DNA of 64,000 nt. Source: Eremothecium cymbalariae DBVPG#7215 (Eukaryota; Ascomycota; Saccharomycetes; Saccharomycetales; Saccharomycetaceae). This document shows positions 40,706 to 51,300 of the stretch, piece after piece. Below the pieces are notes generated by a model. The model was not told where the DNA came from. It saw only the letters and a list, made by a program, of their open reading frames with translations, and ran no database searches. Numbering within the stretch: position 1 is the first letter of the stretch; each line of letters begins with the position of its first letter. The position numbers and the translations under genes were made by a program. The stretch covers positions 620,001-684,000 of the forward strand of contig NC_016450.1 in NCBI RefSeq assembly GCF_000235365.1. The letters are read 5' to 3'.

Positions 40706-42255
40706 ATCTCTTTTGTCAAAAAAATAATATAGTAAGTATTATTAGTAAAAAATTAAAACACCTTCTATCCCTTTCTTCTTTTTTCAAACAAAAAAAGAAG
40801 ATATTCGTTGGCGGTGGTGGTGTTGTATACAAAGTAAAAACTCTGCTTTGTTGTACCGTTCTGACAAAAAATGCGTATGCGATTTGGGAGGAGATGAAGG
40901 AACCGGTGCGAGTGTATAGAAACTCTATATCTTGGAACCCAAATAAGGATTTAATTAAAAACAATCAAAAAAGGGGGAATTAAAAATGAAAAATGAAAAA
41001 TGATGAAAAAAAACCCTGGGTAACAAAACAAAACAATACGCTTGGGTTGGGCGGATGGATGGAAAACAGAGACAAAATATTATAACTATACGTCTCTCAA
41101 ACCTCACACAATCCTCCCTCTCAAGTCCAGTCTGGCCTCAGAGAAACAGCAAACCTTGGCTCTTTTTGATATATATATATACTATTTTCTTTTATTTTTA
41201 TTTTTTTAGGAAAAAAAATAAAAAATAAAATAAAATAAAATAATAAAAAACACTCGTTTTCCGAAAATACAATCAATTTTTATTAAAGAAAAACAAAAAA
41301 ACTCAATCTCTCTATTTTCGCTCTTCTTTAGCTCTTGTTGTTTTTTCCCTATCTTTCTATATTCCTATAGTATATATAGTCTTTTTCCCGTCCTCCTTTT
41401 TTTCTCTTCTTCTTCTTCTTCTTCTCACACTCTCTTCACACTCTCTTCTTCTTCTTTTGCGTTCTTAAAACTATTGAAACAAACACAAACTATGCTATAT
41501 AACAACACTGGATGTATATGTGGGAAAGGGAAAGAAAACAAAACTTGTTTATAAAATAGATAAAAAAGTGGTGAACGAAGGACGAGAAGAAGACGAGAAA
41601 AAACCGAAAAACACGCTGTGGATGGAGGCAGGAAAAGAGCGGCAGCGTCTGTTTCTGGTTGTTTGGAGGGTTACGCCGGCCCTTTTGCCAGATTCGGCCA
41701 CATGATTGGTCCGGGGTTGCTTTTTCTGGCATTACACAAGCGAGAGATAGATGGATCTGGGTTGTTTCTTTTTTTGGGCTGCGCAGAAGGGACTGCAGAG
41801 CGGCAGCGCGGGGAGGCAGGGGGCGGTGGGCCAACGAGGCGACGGAAAAGGTTTTGTTTACGCGCAGCGGCGTGTTCGTGTGGAGTGATTGGAGGGGAGG
41901 GTAACGGGGCGGGTGGCGTGACCGAGGGGCGGGTTGTGATGTGGGTGCGGGTGTAGAACGGGACTGCAGTTTTGGGGGCGCGGTGGCGCAGTTGGGGGAC
42001 CAGCGCATTGCGCCGGTTGGTCTGCGGGGCCATGTGCAGGCGCGTGTTCGAAACCGGTGGACGGCCGCAGGCGCGGCCGTGCTTTCTCTGTCGACAAAAT
42101 GTGTAGAAAAAATGATGAATGACAATTGCGTGAACAATCTCTGAAAGGTATACCTTTGGTATGTCATTGATTATAAACACTTGTTGCCTTCCTTCTGATA
42201 GATAGAGAAAGCTTTTTTTACTTCGTGCGCAGAGTGTTGTTTTTAATGTGCAGGG
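40706..42255. other. Shared upstream region of GLC7 and YIP4
   Basis: This 1.55-kb region between divergent genes is sharply split. The GLC7-proximal half (to about 41480) is AT-rich with A/T runs, AAAAT repeats at 41212-41253 and CT/TTC pyrimidine tracts at 41380-41458. The YIP4-proximal half (about 41580-42100) is strongly G+C-rich, with G runs on the plus strand. Overlapping Pro/Arg/His-rich reverse frames at 41490-42387 are compositional shadows and antisense to the YIP4 start, so I do not call them. Confidence 0.6.
41894..41913 (+). other. G-quadruplex-forming motif
   Basis: GGGGAGGGTAACGGGGCGGG has four G tracts of three or more separated by loops of 1, 4 and 1 bases, satisfying the usual quadruplex rule. 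Further G tracts flank it (41809-41831 and 41925-41933). It lies about 340 bp upstream of the YIP4 start. Folding is predicted, not shown. Confidence 0.65.
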
Positions 42256-42914
42256 ATGAGTGACAGTGTTGAAGCAGATGTCATTGAGAGCCAGGGGGTG
42301 GTTGAGGAGTACGGCGGGGCCGGGGAAGTTGGTGCAAGGGGTACGTTGGATGAGAGTGTAGGGGCTACTGTTTTGCGGGATGTGCATGAGATCGACTCGC
42401 GGCTGAGGGAAGTTGTGTATCCGAATTTCCCTGTGATTGGGGGTCGGTTTTCGATAGTCAGTGATAGTAGGCAGAGCATAACGGATCTGTGGGCGCCGCT
42501 TGTTTTCATTATCATGCTTTCGTTGCTGTTGTCTGGGAGGGGGAAGGGTTGTTTTCCAAGATTTTCGTGTTACATTGGGTTGTTTTGGGGGTTTTAGGTG
42601 TTCATATGAAGCTGGTGCGGCTCGGGATGCCGGTGTCGTGGTTGTCGTATGTTTCTACCGTTGGGTATTGCCTGTTCCCGCTGGTAGTCAATGCTATTTT
42701 GAGCCGGATGGTCTTTTCTGTTATATTTAAGATGGTGTTACGTGAGGCTTGGAGGGTTCGCGCAGAGTACTTGCAGCGGGTTGGGACGTTTTTTGTCTGT
42801 TCGTACTGGGCGTATTCTTGTATGTGTGCTGTGTCCAAGTGTGACGGGTTTGTAGAGAAGTATCCTGTTGCTTTATGCCTGTACGGATTGGGGTGGTTAA
42901 GTGTTAATATTTGA
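42256..42914 (+). pseudogene. YIP4: Yip4-like Rab-interacting membrane protein, broken by one frameshift
   Basis: The first frame starts at the ATG at 42256 (MSDSVEADVIES...) and carries RGTLDESVG, LRDVHEIDSRLREVVYPNFP and TDLWAPLVFII, clear matches to S. cerevisiae Yip4 (235 residues). After about 42540 homology continues one frame back, with LFSKIFVLHW, SWLSYVSTVGYCLFPLVVNA and CLYGLGWLS, to the stop at 42912-42914. Both halves together span 659 bp, one short of a multiple of three. The switch falls in or near a run of five G at 42539-42543, where one missing base would explain it. Yip4 belongs to the YIF1/YIP family of multi-span Golgi proteins that bind Rab GTPases and is not essential. 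Either a true mutation or a base-calling error is possible. Confidence 0.88.
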
Positions 42915-43213
42915 GACCGCCGGCATGATATGTATGTATATATATGTATGTAGTTAACTCATGTGTTCGACGAAGCTTCCTCCTTTATGCATGCATGCAC
43001 CATCATCATGCATGTTGGATATAAGGTGTGATCCCGGGAAAATTAATTCTCCGTATTTTTACGGAAATTCAGTTGCGATTAGGCAGATTGACTTGCAACA
43101 CACACAGATACACATTAGCTCACCCAGTCGTATATACATATAGATCGTTATTTGCTATATCGTTAGTGAGGGAACGTGGGTGAGAAGGAGAGTTAAAATT
43201 ATCTTCGAACAGT

Positions 43214-46200
43214 ATGCCGCTGTTATTACCCTCTTCTAGTGCATGCTATCCGTTGCACCTGCCAAAGTTAGACTCCGTGCAAAGCCATGAGTTATGTGAG
43301 CTTGATCGAAAGAAGATGACCTTAGGATGTCGTACAGGAGCAGCTATCACTTTAGCTAGATCGTCAATATATGTTCATGGCGGGCTTACTGTCCCTTTAA
43401 ATTTAGCGGAGGTGAATTCAATGCAGGTTCAGCAAGAGCTGATTCTTTACTTTGCTAGGAAAAAGACCACAAATTTCAAAAATCTATGTGAATATATATC
43501 AAGAGAGACATTTTATCTGGACCTGGTGTCTAGGAAATGGATGAGAGTTCCTACTTCTTCAGGGGTTGTAGTTTCAAGGGATTCTAACGGACATGAGGAG
43601 GATAAAGCGGAGGAGGACGCTGATGGAAAGACGACAGCAATTATACCGACGACGACGACGACGACAGCGACACATGCTGAGGAACATCAAAATGAGTCTC
43701 ATATCGAGGAAGCGGCCGAGCGGCCTGATATGAGGGAACGGATATTTCACTCTATGTGCTATTGCAACGGAGCATTATATGTATTCGGGGGATTGGTGGC
43801 TTCATCACTTTCGGATTATGAATTGGTGGCCACTAATGAGCTTTGGAAGTTAGATCTGCTTGATAAAACGTGGCACTTGGAGTCCAACGATCCTCGTGTA
43901 GCACGTCGTTTCAATCATGAGATGCATGTACTATATGAGTTTGATGATGACAATGACACACGGCTGGTAATCGTAGGGGGCATGAATAATTTAGACAGCT
44001 TGGTTCAGAAAGTTGATGTCTACAACTTGACTCAAAACCGTTGGGAGTCCTTCCCTGACCTGGATAACGAATTTGAACGCCTTACTTTACAAGGCCAAGA
44101 ACAACGAGAGGAGAATTTAGATGTGCAAAATATATATACTAATATTGGAGGTGAAAGAGTCGGAATAGCTCAGGGATCTAATTTTGCTCTTTTGGTGGAG
44201 GATAATGAAGCTCATGTGCCTTCGCTGGCTTTTTATTCCGTTAGTGAGACCTCTGGTAAGTCTAATATTATAAATCAAGATAATCCATTAGTGGCAATGC
44301 CGTTGATGTCAGACGCACCTGGTATGCGTATGAAAACACACTTTGGCACCAAGTCTTCTCAATGGAGATTAAAAATGCCTTTTAACTTGCAATATGCAAC
44401 AGGTATTAAGTTTGGGTATAATATTATAGTGGCAGGTTTTTATTCAAGTTTACAAGCGGGCAATTTCATGTGCTTCCTCTACAATATCCCTTCCGGGAAA
44501 TGGACTCGTATCAATATCAACTGTGAACATTCGGATTTAAAGAAACATAGATTTTGGAAGCTTTTAGTTTGGGATTCTCATCATAAAGCTCTAATACTAG
44601 GCACATCAGAAGATGATAAGTGTCTCCCTAGTGTACAAAAATTTGATAGGATATTATCGGTAAGACTTCACACTATTAATATCTTCCCATCTGTCAGAGG
44701 CTTGTCCAGTGACTCAGAAGTCCCATTGACTTCAAAGAAACTAGGGATTAGCGCAAGTTCCACATTTTCTCAGAAAGATACAACAAAGTTGAAAATGGAC
44801 CAATTTATAAATTATTCAAAATATATTGTTCCACCGTCTGAGATAACTTCAATTAGGTCAGTATTTCCTTCCTATGCTATGGTTTTAGGTAAAGACGCAT
44901 TAGAAGTATACGGGAAGTCGCTAGCTGATTTCGAATTTATTACTGAAGAAGGAGATTCTGTCGGAGTTCCAACTTTACTATTAAGGAAAAGATGGGGCAG
45001 ATTTTTTGATAATATAATTGCCACAGATTATAGCAAAGTTTCTGCTTCCTTTGATCAACAATCGAGTACCAAAGAGTTAGTTAAGAGTTCTTCTGGTTCA
45101 TCTCCAAATCTCTTTCCAGGGACAGCCGGTAAAGACCTCGGAGGGCCTGTGGATAATCTATCACGGCCAATCCATGTTCTCAAATATAGTTATACCACAC
45201 CCAACCCAGTGTTGGCGAAAAAATCAACTTCATTATTATTTGGTCCTACACCTAAAATTTCTCATTCAATTAGTGGCTCAACTTTAAATGCACTAGAACT
45301 AGATTCTCATGAACCAGTTATAGGCCCGAGTGTTTCTCCTGCTGCAATGGATATGCATAAGAAGCCGTCTTCCCATGGAGTCACTAGTTCATCCACTGGA
45401 ATGGTATTTAGAGTTCCTTTTAAAGAGAACCCTAACAGTGGAAAAAGGCAATCCTTCGTACAAGTGCCACCTGCAATTACTTTGGAGCAGTCTGAATATT
45501 CTTCGCCATCCAACCAGTCTCCTCCGGTTACCGACCAAAGGAGGAGATCATCATATACTGTGGGTGGTCATCTAACTCAGTCTCAAGCAAGTAAACTTCG
45601 CCGAGCGTCACACCCTTTTGGAAGTGCACGAGATTTTAGTGAACATTTTACTTCGAGCCCTATGAATTCTAGAAAAGACTCTCTTGCTTCAAATTCTAGC
45701 TCTATATCCTTCGTCAGCTCTAGTTCAGAACGTATGAATAACCTTATTTTCCGCAGAAACAGTGAAGATGGCCAATCATCTGGAAATTGGACCTTTCATG
45801 TACAGTTGCCTCCACAGCAGAGTGTACCTACCGATCCGTTGCCAAATTTGCCTTCTTCTTTATCACCAATCCATGTTTCTGGAGGCAACGGAAACAGAAG
45901 ATCCTCAGAGCTGTCAGTTACTGATCATTTTCAGTCAGTAAAATCGAGTCCAAGTTCATCACGAAACTCTTCGTCTTTTAATGAACTTGAAAATCCATTA
46001 GTGCAATTGGCTACTTCAGATCAGAACAAATTTGGAGATTTTAATCCTCCACCTCCGTTGCGTTATAATCTTAATATGGGACCCGCTATTGAGAAGCAAG
46101 TAAACGAAGATACACCAATTGACCTGGATATGAAATCTATCCCATTTGCATCTTACCAGTCCCGTGAAAGTAGTTTGGGTAGGGTCATCAGTGACCTACC

Positions 46201-48115
46201 AAGGCCTTCCCTTACCCCAACATTTGAAAGTACTAATAGCCAAGGCTCTGTGTCTGCAGTTGTTGGGGAAAATGAGTTAGAGCCTCTACTTGTCCCAAGA
46301 TCATTATATTTGCCATGGCCTACCAGCACTGTGAAGGCTTTTTCTGAGTTTTTCTATACTGGCCAAATCAGTGGAAAATGGTCATTTTCTCCTGTTGCAC
46401 TTGATTTAATAAATATGGCGAAATTATATGAGGTTCCTCTGTTGTACGATTTGATGTCAGAAGTATTCTATTCTATCATTGGTAAAAAGGAAGACGGTAT
46501 GTTGTTGAGTATAACTTCACTCAAGGAGTTATTTATAAAGAAGGTCGCGGTATTGTTCGATAATGATGAGAAGAAAATCGATGAACACCTTAAGGCTCAC
46601 GTTCATTACCAAAAGCTATTAAGAATAACAGCTTCTATCGGTTCGATTGATGATGGTTACTTTGATTTGAAACTGGTTAAAAAAATTTCCAGGGTAATCT
46701 CTGCAAGTACAGATGGAAGCAATGATGTTGAAAATGAACGAGGTTTTTCAGGAGACTCTGGATCGATATATTCAGGGGTTGGAATACCGTCGTTTAGTGA
46801 GGATTCTCGAGACAAGTTGTCGGCCTTATTTGCCGGCTTACCTCCTAGTAGAAAATCATCATCGTTCCATTTGAGAGCTAACACATTTTCTAGAGCGAAG
46901 TCAAGTTTGAGTAAGGAAGTTTCCCATAATATTGATGATCGTAAGCGACTTTCCCAAATAGGGAACATTCGAGAGGAGAACAATCCGACTGTTACAATTC
47001 CGTTAAGAACAGCTTCAAACCTTGAAAACGACTTAGATATACCAAGCACTGATGATGACGGTGATATAGATTCTGAAGAGGACTATGAAAATCTTAAAAT
47101 TGATGATGAGATGTCATTGCATGATGAAGGCAAAATAATTGATGCCAGAACTTTTTTGCCCGACTCTAAAAACTCAACCAACCAGGATGAAGCAGATGAA
47201 GATATGTTTAAATTAGCTAATCCATACACAACAGATACTTCATCGGTGACCACCTCCGACTCCGGTGAGCAGGATGGTGGACCAGGTCTAATTTCCTTAT
47301 CAAAAATTGAAAAGAAATTACGTGAACGTGATTTAGAAGAGTCTATAGATCCACTTACTAAAGTTGCATCTAATCCTGAACCATTTATCCCTTATAAACC
47401 CACGAATCCCATTAGTAAATGTAATTCGAAGACAGAACAGCAACCCTCTTCTAGCTCCCCGACTTTGGATAGTTTAGCCTCACCAAATGCCTTACCTCCG
47501 GTGGACTATATCATGGAATTGATTTTTGAAGTTTCTGTACTTACAAATGATGTATTAATGATGGTAAGATCCATGGATTGTATACAGCTGTCTAAAGCAT
47601 TGAAGTCTACAAAGAGGAAGTTATATGCAGATATTGCTTCATTGGATGAAATGGTTCGAAATAAGGGTAAGGTTGATGATACGTTGAAATCAGGTACCGA
47701 AATACAAAATTCGAACGATAATACTGAAAAGTTTCCAAAGGGACCACCTACTATGACTGGAAAGTTATCAAGACCTTCAACACCAGATCAAAAACAAAAC
47801 GCAGCCAGCACTAATGATTCTTCTCGGTCTCATTCTCCAAAATCACATGAGGCTTTACATACCGGGCGCGATTCAGTGAAACATGATGATGAACATCGTT
47901 CTATTAGATCTGCTAAAAGTTCTACCAGAAGTTCTGCCTCATCTATCAATTATTCGGCTTCGCGCAGCAACACGCTCAAGAAACAGACGAACAGTCATGC
48001 TTGTAACTTGACTGCCCCTCCCGCTCATTCTGCTGGCATAACAAAACCGAAAAAGATCAAAGATTCGTCCACAGTATCCTCCGGTGGATTTTCTTTCTTC
48101 AACCGAAAGAGGTAG
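43214..48115 (+). CDS. MDS3: Mds3/Pmd1 kelch-repeat negative regulator of sporulation
   Basis: This 1633-residue protein starts MPLLLPSSSACYPLHLPKLD and has kelch-type blocks near the N-terminus (IYVHGGLTVPL, LYVFGGLVAS with a following LWKLDLLDKTW, IVGGMNNLDSLVQKVDVYNL), about residues 50-480. The centre (about 560-1020) is Ser/Asn/Pro-rich and disordered; about 1020-1150 has a BTB-like region (PLLVPRSLYLPWPTSTVKAF, FFYTGQISGKW). Acidic stretches and a Ser-rich basic tail follow. S. cerevisiae Mds3 (1487) and Pmd1 (1753) are duplicates that restrain meiotic entry and act in pH and TOR signalling; a non-duplicated yeast has one gene. GCN1 follows directly, without a DSD1 gene between. Confidence 0.93.
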   Translation: MPLLLPSSSACYPLHLPKLDSVQSHELCELDRKKMTLGCRTGAAITLARSSIYVHGGLTVPLNLAEVNSMQVQQELILYFARKKTTNFKNLCEYISRETFYLDLVSRKWMRVPTSSGVVVSRDSNGHEEDKAEEDADGKTTAIIPTTTTTTATHAEEHQNESHIEEAAERPDMRERIFHSMCYCNGALYVFGGLVASSLSDYELVATNELWKLDLLDKTWHLESNDPRVARRFNHEMHVLYEFDDDNDTRLVIVGGMNNLDSLVQKVDVYNLTQNRWESFPDLDNEFERLTLQGQEQREENLDVQNIYTNIGGERVGIAQGSNFALLVEDNEAHVPSLAFYSVSETSGKSNIINQDNPLVAMPLMSDAPGMRMKTHFGTKSSQWRLKMPFNLQYATGIKFGYNIIVAGFYSSLQAGNFMCFLYNIPSGKWTRININCEHSDLKKHRFWKLLVWDSHHKALILGTSEDDKCLPSVQKFDRILSVRLHTINIFPSVRGLSSDSEVPLTSKKLGISASSTFSQKDTTKLKMDQFINYSKYIVPPSEITSIRSVFPSYAMVLGKDALEVYGKSLADFEFITEEGDSVGVPTLLLRKRWGRFFDNIIATDYSKVSASFDQQSSTKELVKSSSGSSPNLFPGTAGKDLGGPVDNLSRPIHVLKYSYTTPNPVLAKKSTSLLFGPTPKISHSISGSTLNALELDSHEPVIGPSVSPAAMDMHKKPSSHGVTSSSTGMVFRVPFKENPNSGKRQSFVQVPPAITLEQSEYSSPSNQSPPVTDQRRRSSYTVGGHLTQSQASKLRRASHPFGSARDFSEHFTSSPMNSRKDSLASNSSSISFVSSSSERMNNLIFRRNSEDGQSSGNWTFHVQLPPQQSVPTDPLPNLPSSLSPIHVSGGNGNRRSSELSVTDHFQSVKSSPSSSRNSSSFNELENPLVQLATSDQNKFGDFNPPPPLRYNLNMGPAIEKQVNEDTPIDLDMKSIPFASYQSRESSLGRVISDLPRPSLTPTFESTNSQGSVSAVVGENELEPLLVPRSLYLPWPTSTVKAFSEFFYTGQISGKWSFSPVALDLINMAKLYEVPLLYDLMSEVFYSIIGKKEDGMLLSITSLKELFIKKVAVLFDNDEKKIDEHLKAHVHYQKLLRITASIGSIDDGYFDLKLVKKISRVISASTDGSNDVENERGFSGDSGSIYSGVGIPSFSEDSRDKLSALFAGLPPSRKSSSFHLRANTFSRAKSSLSKEVSHNIDDRKRLSQIGNIREENNPTVTIPLRTASNLENDLDIPSTDDDGDIDSEEDYENLKIDDEMSLHDEGKIIDARTFLPDSKNSTNQDEADEDMFKLANPYTTDTSSVTTSDSGEQDGGPGLISLSKIEKKLRERDLEESIDPLTKVASNPEPFIPYKPTNPISKCNSKTEQQPSSSSPTLDSLASPNALPPVDYIMELIFEVSVLTNDVLMMVRSMDCIQLSKALKSTKRKLYADIASLDEMVRNKGKVDDTLKSGTEIQNSNDNTEKFPKGPPTMTGKLSRPSTPDQKQNAASTNDSSRSHSPKSHEALHTGRDSVKHDDEHRSIRSAKSSTRSSASSINYSASRSNTLKKQTNSHACNLTAPPAHSAGITKPKKIKDSSTVSSGGFSFFNRKR

Positions 48116-48387
48116 TGGACAATTCACCATATACAGTTTACTTTTTAAGACTCATTTAGCTTATTATTGTGTATAATAAATAATTCTACATGCAAATGTC
48201 GTATAAATTTGTTCTACAATTCGAATATTCCATATCAAACAAATATGCTTCTTCGAGTTTTTCATATTATATAGTAAAGCGAATGATATAAGCGAAAAAT
48301 TTTCAAATAACTGAGCTTCAAAGTTACCTATATCTAATTTAGGAGGCCTTTGAAGAAGAAAGCAAGAGGGGTTATATTGTATTCGAG

Positions 48388-51300
48388 ATGTCCACTTGGC
48401 ATGATATAGAACCTATATTGGACAGACTTTGTCATGATTCTCTGTTGTCTGTGAGATTGCCAGTTTTGGAGAAGATTCATTCCTGGTTAATACATGGAAA
48501 TATTAGTGATTATTCGCAGTTAGATCATATATCTTCCTGTTTATTAAAAACTTACGCAATTTACCAAGATCCCAAGTCGAAGACCCTGGTAAAGAGTATA
48601 TTTCAAGAAATTTTGGGGTTGGAACCTCAATTCTTTGATGTATATTTAAATTATATTGAAGATCAAGTTTTGAGAGCGGTTGTTGGCAGCAAATCTGTTG
48701 CTGATTACTTAAACCTCTTTGATTGGGTTAATTGTTTCTTGGTGCTTTGCATTGATGATAATGCTAATGTTAGAATTGGAACAAACGTTCAAAAATTAGT
48801 TCAATTACACTGTGTTATTAGTAGTGGTATTGAGGCAGCTTTGGATTGCCAAGAAGAGATCAAATGGGATTCTATTAAGCAAAATCAACGTAGGAGGAGA
48901 ATAAGGTTATCGGTTTTGCAATCCTCAAGTAAGGCCTTGTTTAAGCCCTTTAAATTGAGTGGTGATACCAAATTTATGGAAATTATATGCGGCGTGTTAT
49001 TGGACGAAAACGTGAAGTTAAAGCTCCCCCATTCTGGTGTCATTATTCTAATGGGAGCTCTGATTAAGGTACTTCTACAGTTATTACCAATTAGACCCAC
49101 TTTCTATGGAATTTTTAAGGAAAAATTCTTAACTAAATATTTAGAATACACCAGTACAGAGGTTCTTCTGGGAAAGAACCCTCCATCTCCATTCTGTATA
49201 GAAGTTGCTCTATCACAGTTTATCCATGAATTTGTTGATCATTCAATTTTATCAACATACATTATTCCAAGTGTTGAGAAATGCAACTTAAGGTCACCAA
49301 CTCAGTCTTTTAAGGTATCAGCGGAGTTATACACTGCCTTGGATTCTCAGAAAATTGATTTAATCAAAGTTTTCACTGAAACAAAACTTATGAGTCAAAC
49401 GCTATCATCTTTCAAAAGCAGTAAGGAACCGATTCGTGATGCTGCTTTGAATTCTATGCTGGTGATTCTTGAAAATATAAACAAGGAAAATTACTCAGTT
49501 AGCAGTCTTGAATTATTCCTAGATGAGATCTTTAAAAGTTTGAAGTCAAACTTAAACATTGAATATAAATCTATGGTTGCCAGGACAATGAAGAAGGTTC
49601 CAACTTTCTCTAACTCGGTTTCGAACACCTTATTGCATGCGTTGTCTCCCTATGTCGTGAAGGAAACAAATGAAAACGTTCTATTTCAGTTGTTAGATGC
49701 TTTCTTTGCTCATTTGAATGCGACGAGCCCTCCTGATGAAGCGTTGATCAAAATTGTGAGAAATGGATTTCATGATAAAAAGTTGCCAATACGGAAGATT
49801 TGGTTTACATCATATCTTTCTAATGCAGCCCAGCTATCTAAGTTTTTGATTTCTACATTTGGGCCAGAAGTTTTGGAGTTTGCGAAGCAGACCTTTTGTA
49901 CACCGCTAAAGGGACTACCAATTGGAGTATTGGGTGTAATGGAATTCTGGAACCGTATCCATCAGTTGGGTATGAACGAAATTGAGGCCAAATTTGTTAC
50001 AACAATTGAAGAAATTATCGCTAATTCCTCTGAAAACAGTTTTGGTCGTGCTTGGTTGTACATTACATTATCGACTCAACTTGAATCTTCCGATCGTCTT
50101 CGCGCTGTGGATCTATTGGGAGCCTTGTACCAATCTTACCCAGGTTTGCTCAGTACATCCATCATTAATACACTGAAGCAAATGTGTTCCACTAAAAATA
50201 GTGAACGGATTTTGAATTGCATTTCTTATCGTTATCTTAGTCCGGTCGTCATATCCTTATCACAGCAGATTGAGGATATAGAAACACTAAAAAATACCCT
50301 TGTTGATCTATTGATTGTTACTGAATATGAAGAATTTAATATAAAAAATGGTTGGGCCAGCTTGGTATTGAATGCTAAACAAGATCCAAGTGAGATAGTC
50401 AGCGAATATGCCCTGAAAATTATCGACAATGCAAATGAAATTATGCTGAACAAGGATTTATATAATTCCAAACTTGCTGACGCTGCAGCCAAATCTATCT
50501 GTTATTCGTGTTTCATTAACCCTAAGCGTATCCTGCCTTTAATTATTGAGATTTTGCAAAAAGACCTCGACTTGAATAATTTCCCAACTTTGACTGAGCA
50601 AGACTTGGCTATTTGGAACGGTAAAGATGGTGAATTAGTAATAGACATTGTAGAACTGAACAATAATAAAAAAGTTATGAACAAAAATTCTAAAGATTAC
50701 GAAACCTTAAAATGGGAGGAGAGTATCAGAAGGAATCAACGATCTAAACAAGGAATACACAAAAAGTGGAATAAAGAAGAACAAGCTTTAGTTGATGCAC
50801 AACTTGCAAAAGAGTCGGCTATTAGATTTAATATATCAGCATGCCACCTAGCGATAAATCGTTCAGTTCAAATTATTACTACGTTAACCGATGATGCGAT
50901 TCAGGTTGATAATGGTGCCGATGAATGGTACCCCGTTGCAGTTACAAAAGTTTTGGATGCACTGCAACATCGATCATTTGTAACCTTAATGGGAGAAATT
51001 GGGGTACAAACTTTCCTTAAGATGTCGGTTTTAACTGCAACTGGATTAGGTTCTTCGAAATTCTTTTTAGGTGTTGCTGTATTGCGTTCTTATAAGGTAG
51101 ATAAGCTTCCATCTGAATTAACCCAATATCCTCTTGTTGATTTGATTTCAAGTGTTTTATTTAAAGCGAAATTTGTTTCAGACAAAAAGACATTTGATTC
51201 AATAACTTTAGCATACTGCTTACCGCTACTCATCAAGGTTATGGAAGAAGGGCAGCGTGTAGCTATGGAAAATATCAATAAGCCAACCACTAGAAGTGAG

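Noticed and set aside
41160..41295. Centromere-like arrangement: about 90 bp very AT-rich followed by TTTTCCGAAAATACAA
   Set aside because: No CDEI (RTCACRTG) lies upstream, the CDEIII match is partial, and the locus is the GLC7 promoter, which is not centromere-linked in yeast gene-order comparisons.
41980..42060. Possible intron-bearing tRNA: TGGCGCAGTTGG (A-box-like) followed by GTTCGAAAC (B-box-like)
   Set aside because: The flanking bases do not form acceptor or T-arm stems, no anticodon arm is evident, and the matches arise in a G+C-rich tract.
41490..42387. Long reverse open frames (225 and 238 codons), Pro/Arg/His-rich
   Set aside because: They overlap each other in different frames, are antisense to the YIP4 start, and owe their length to the GC-rich composition.
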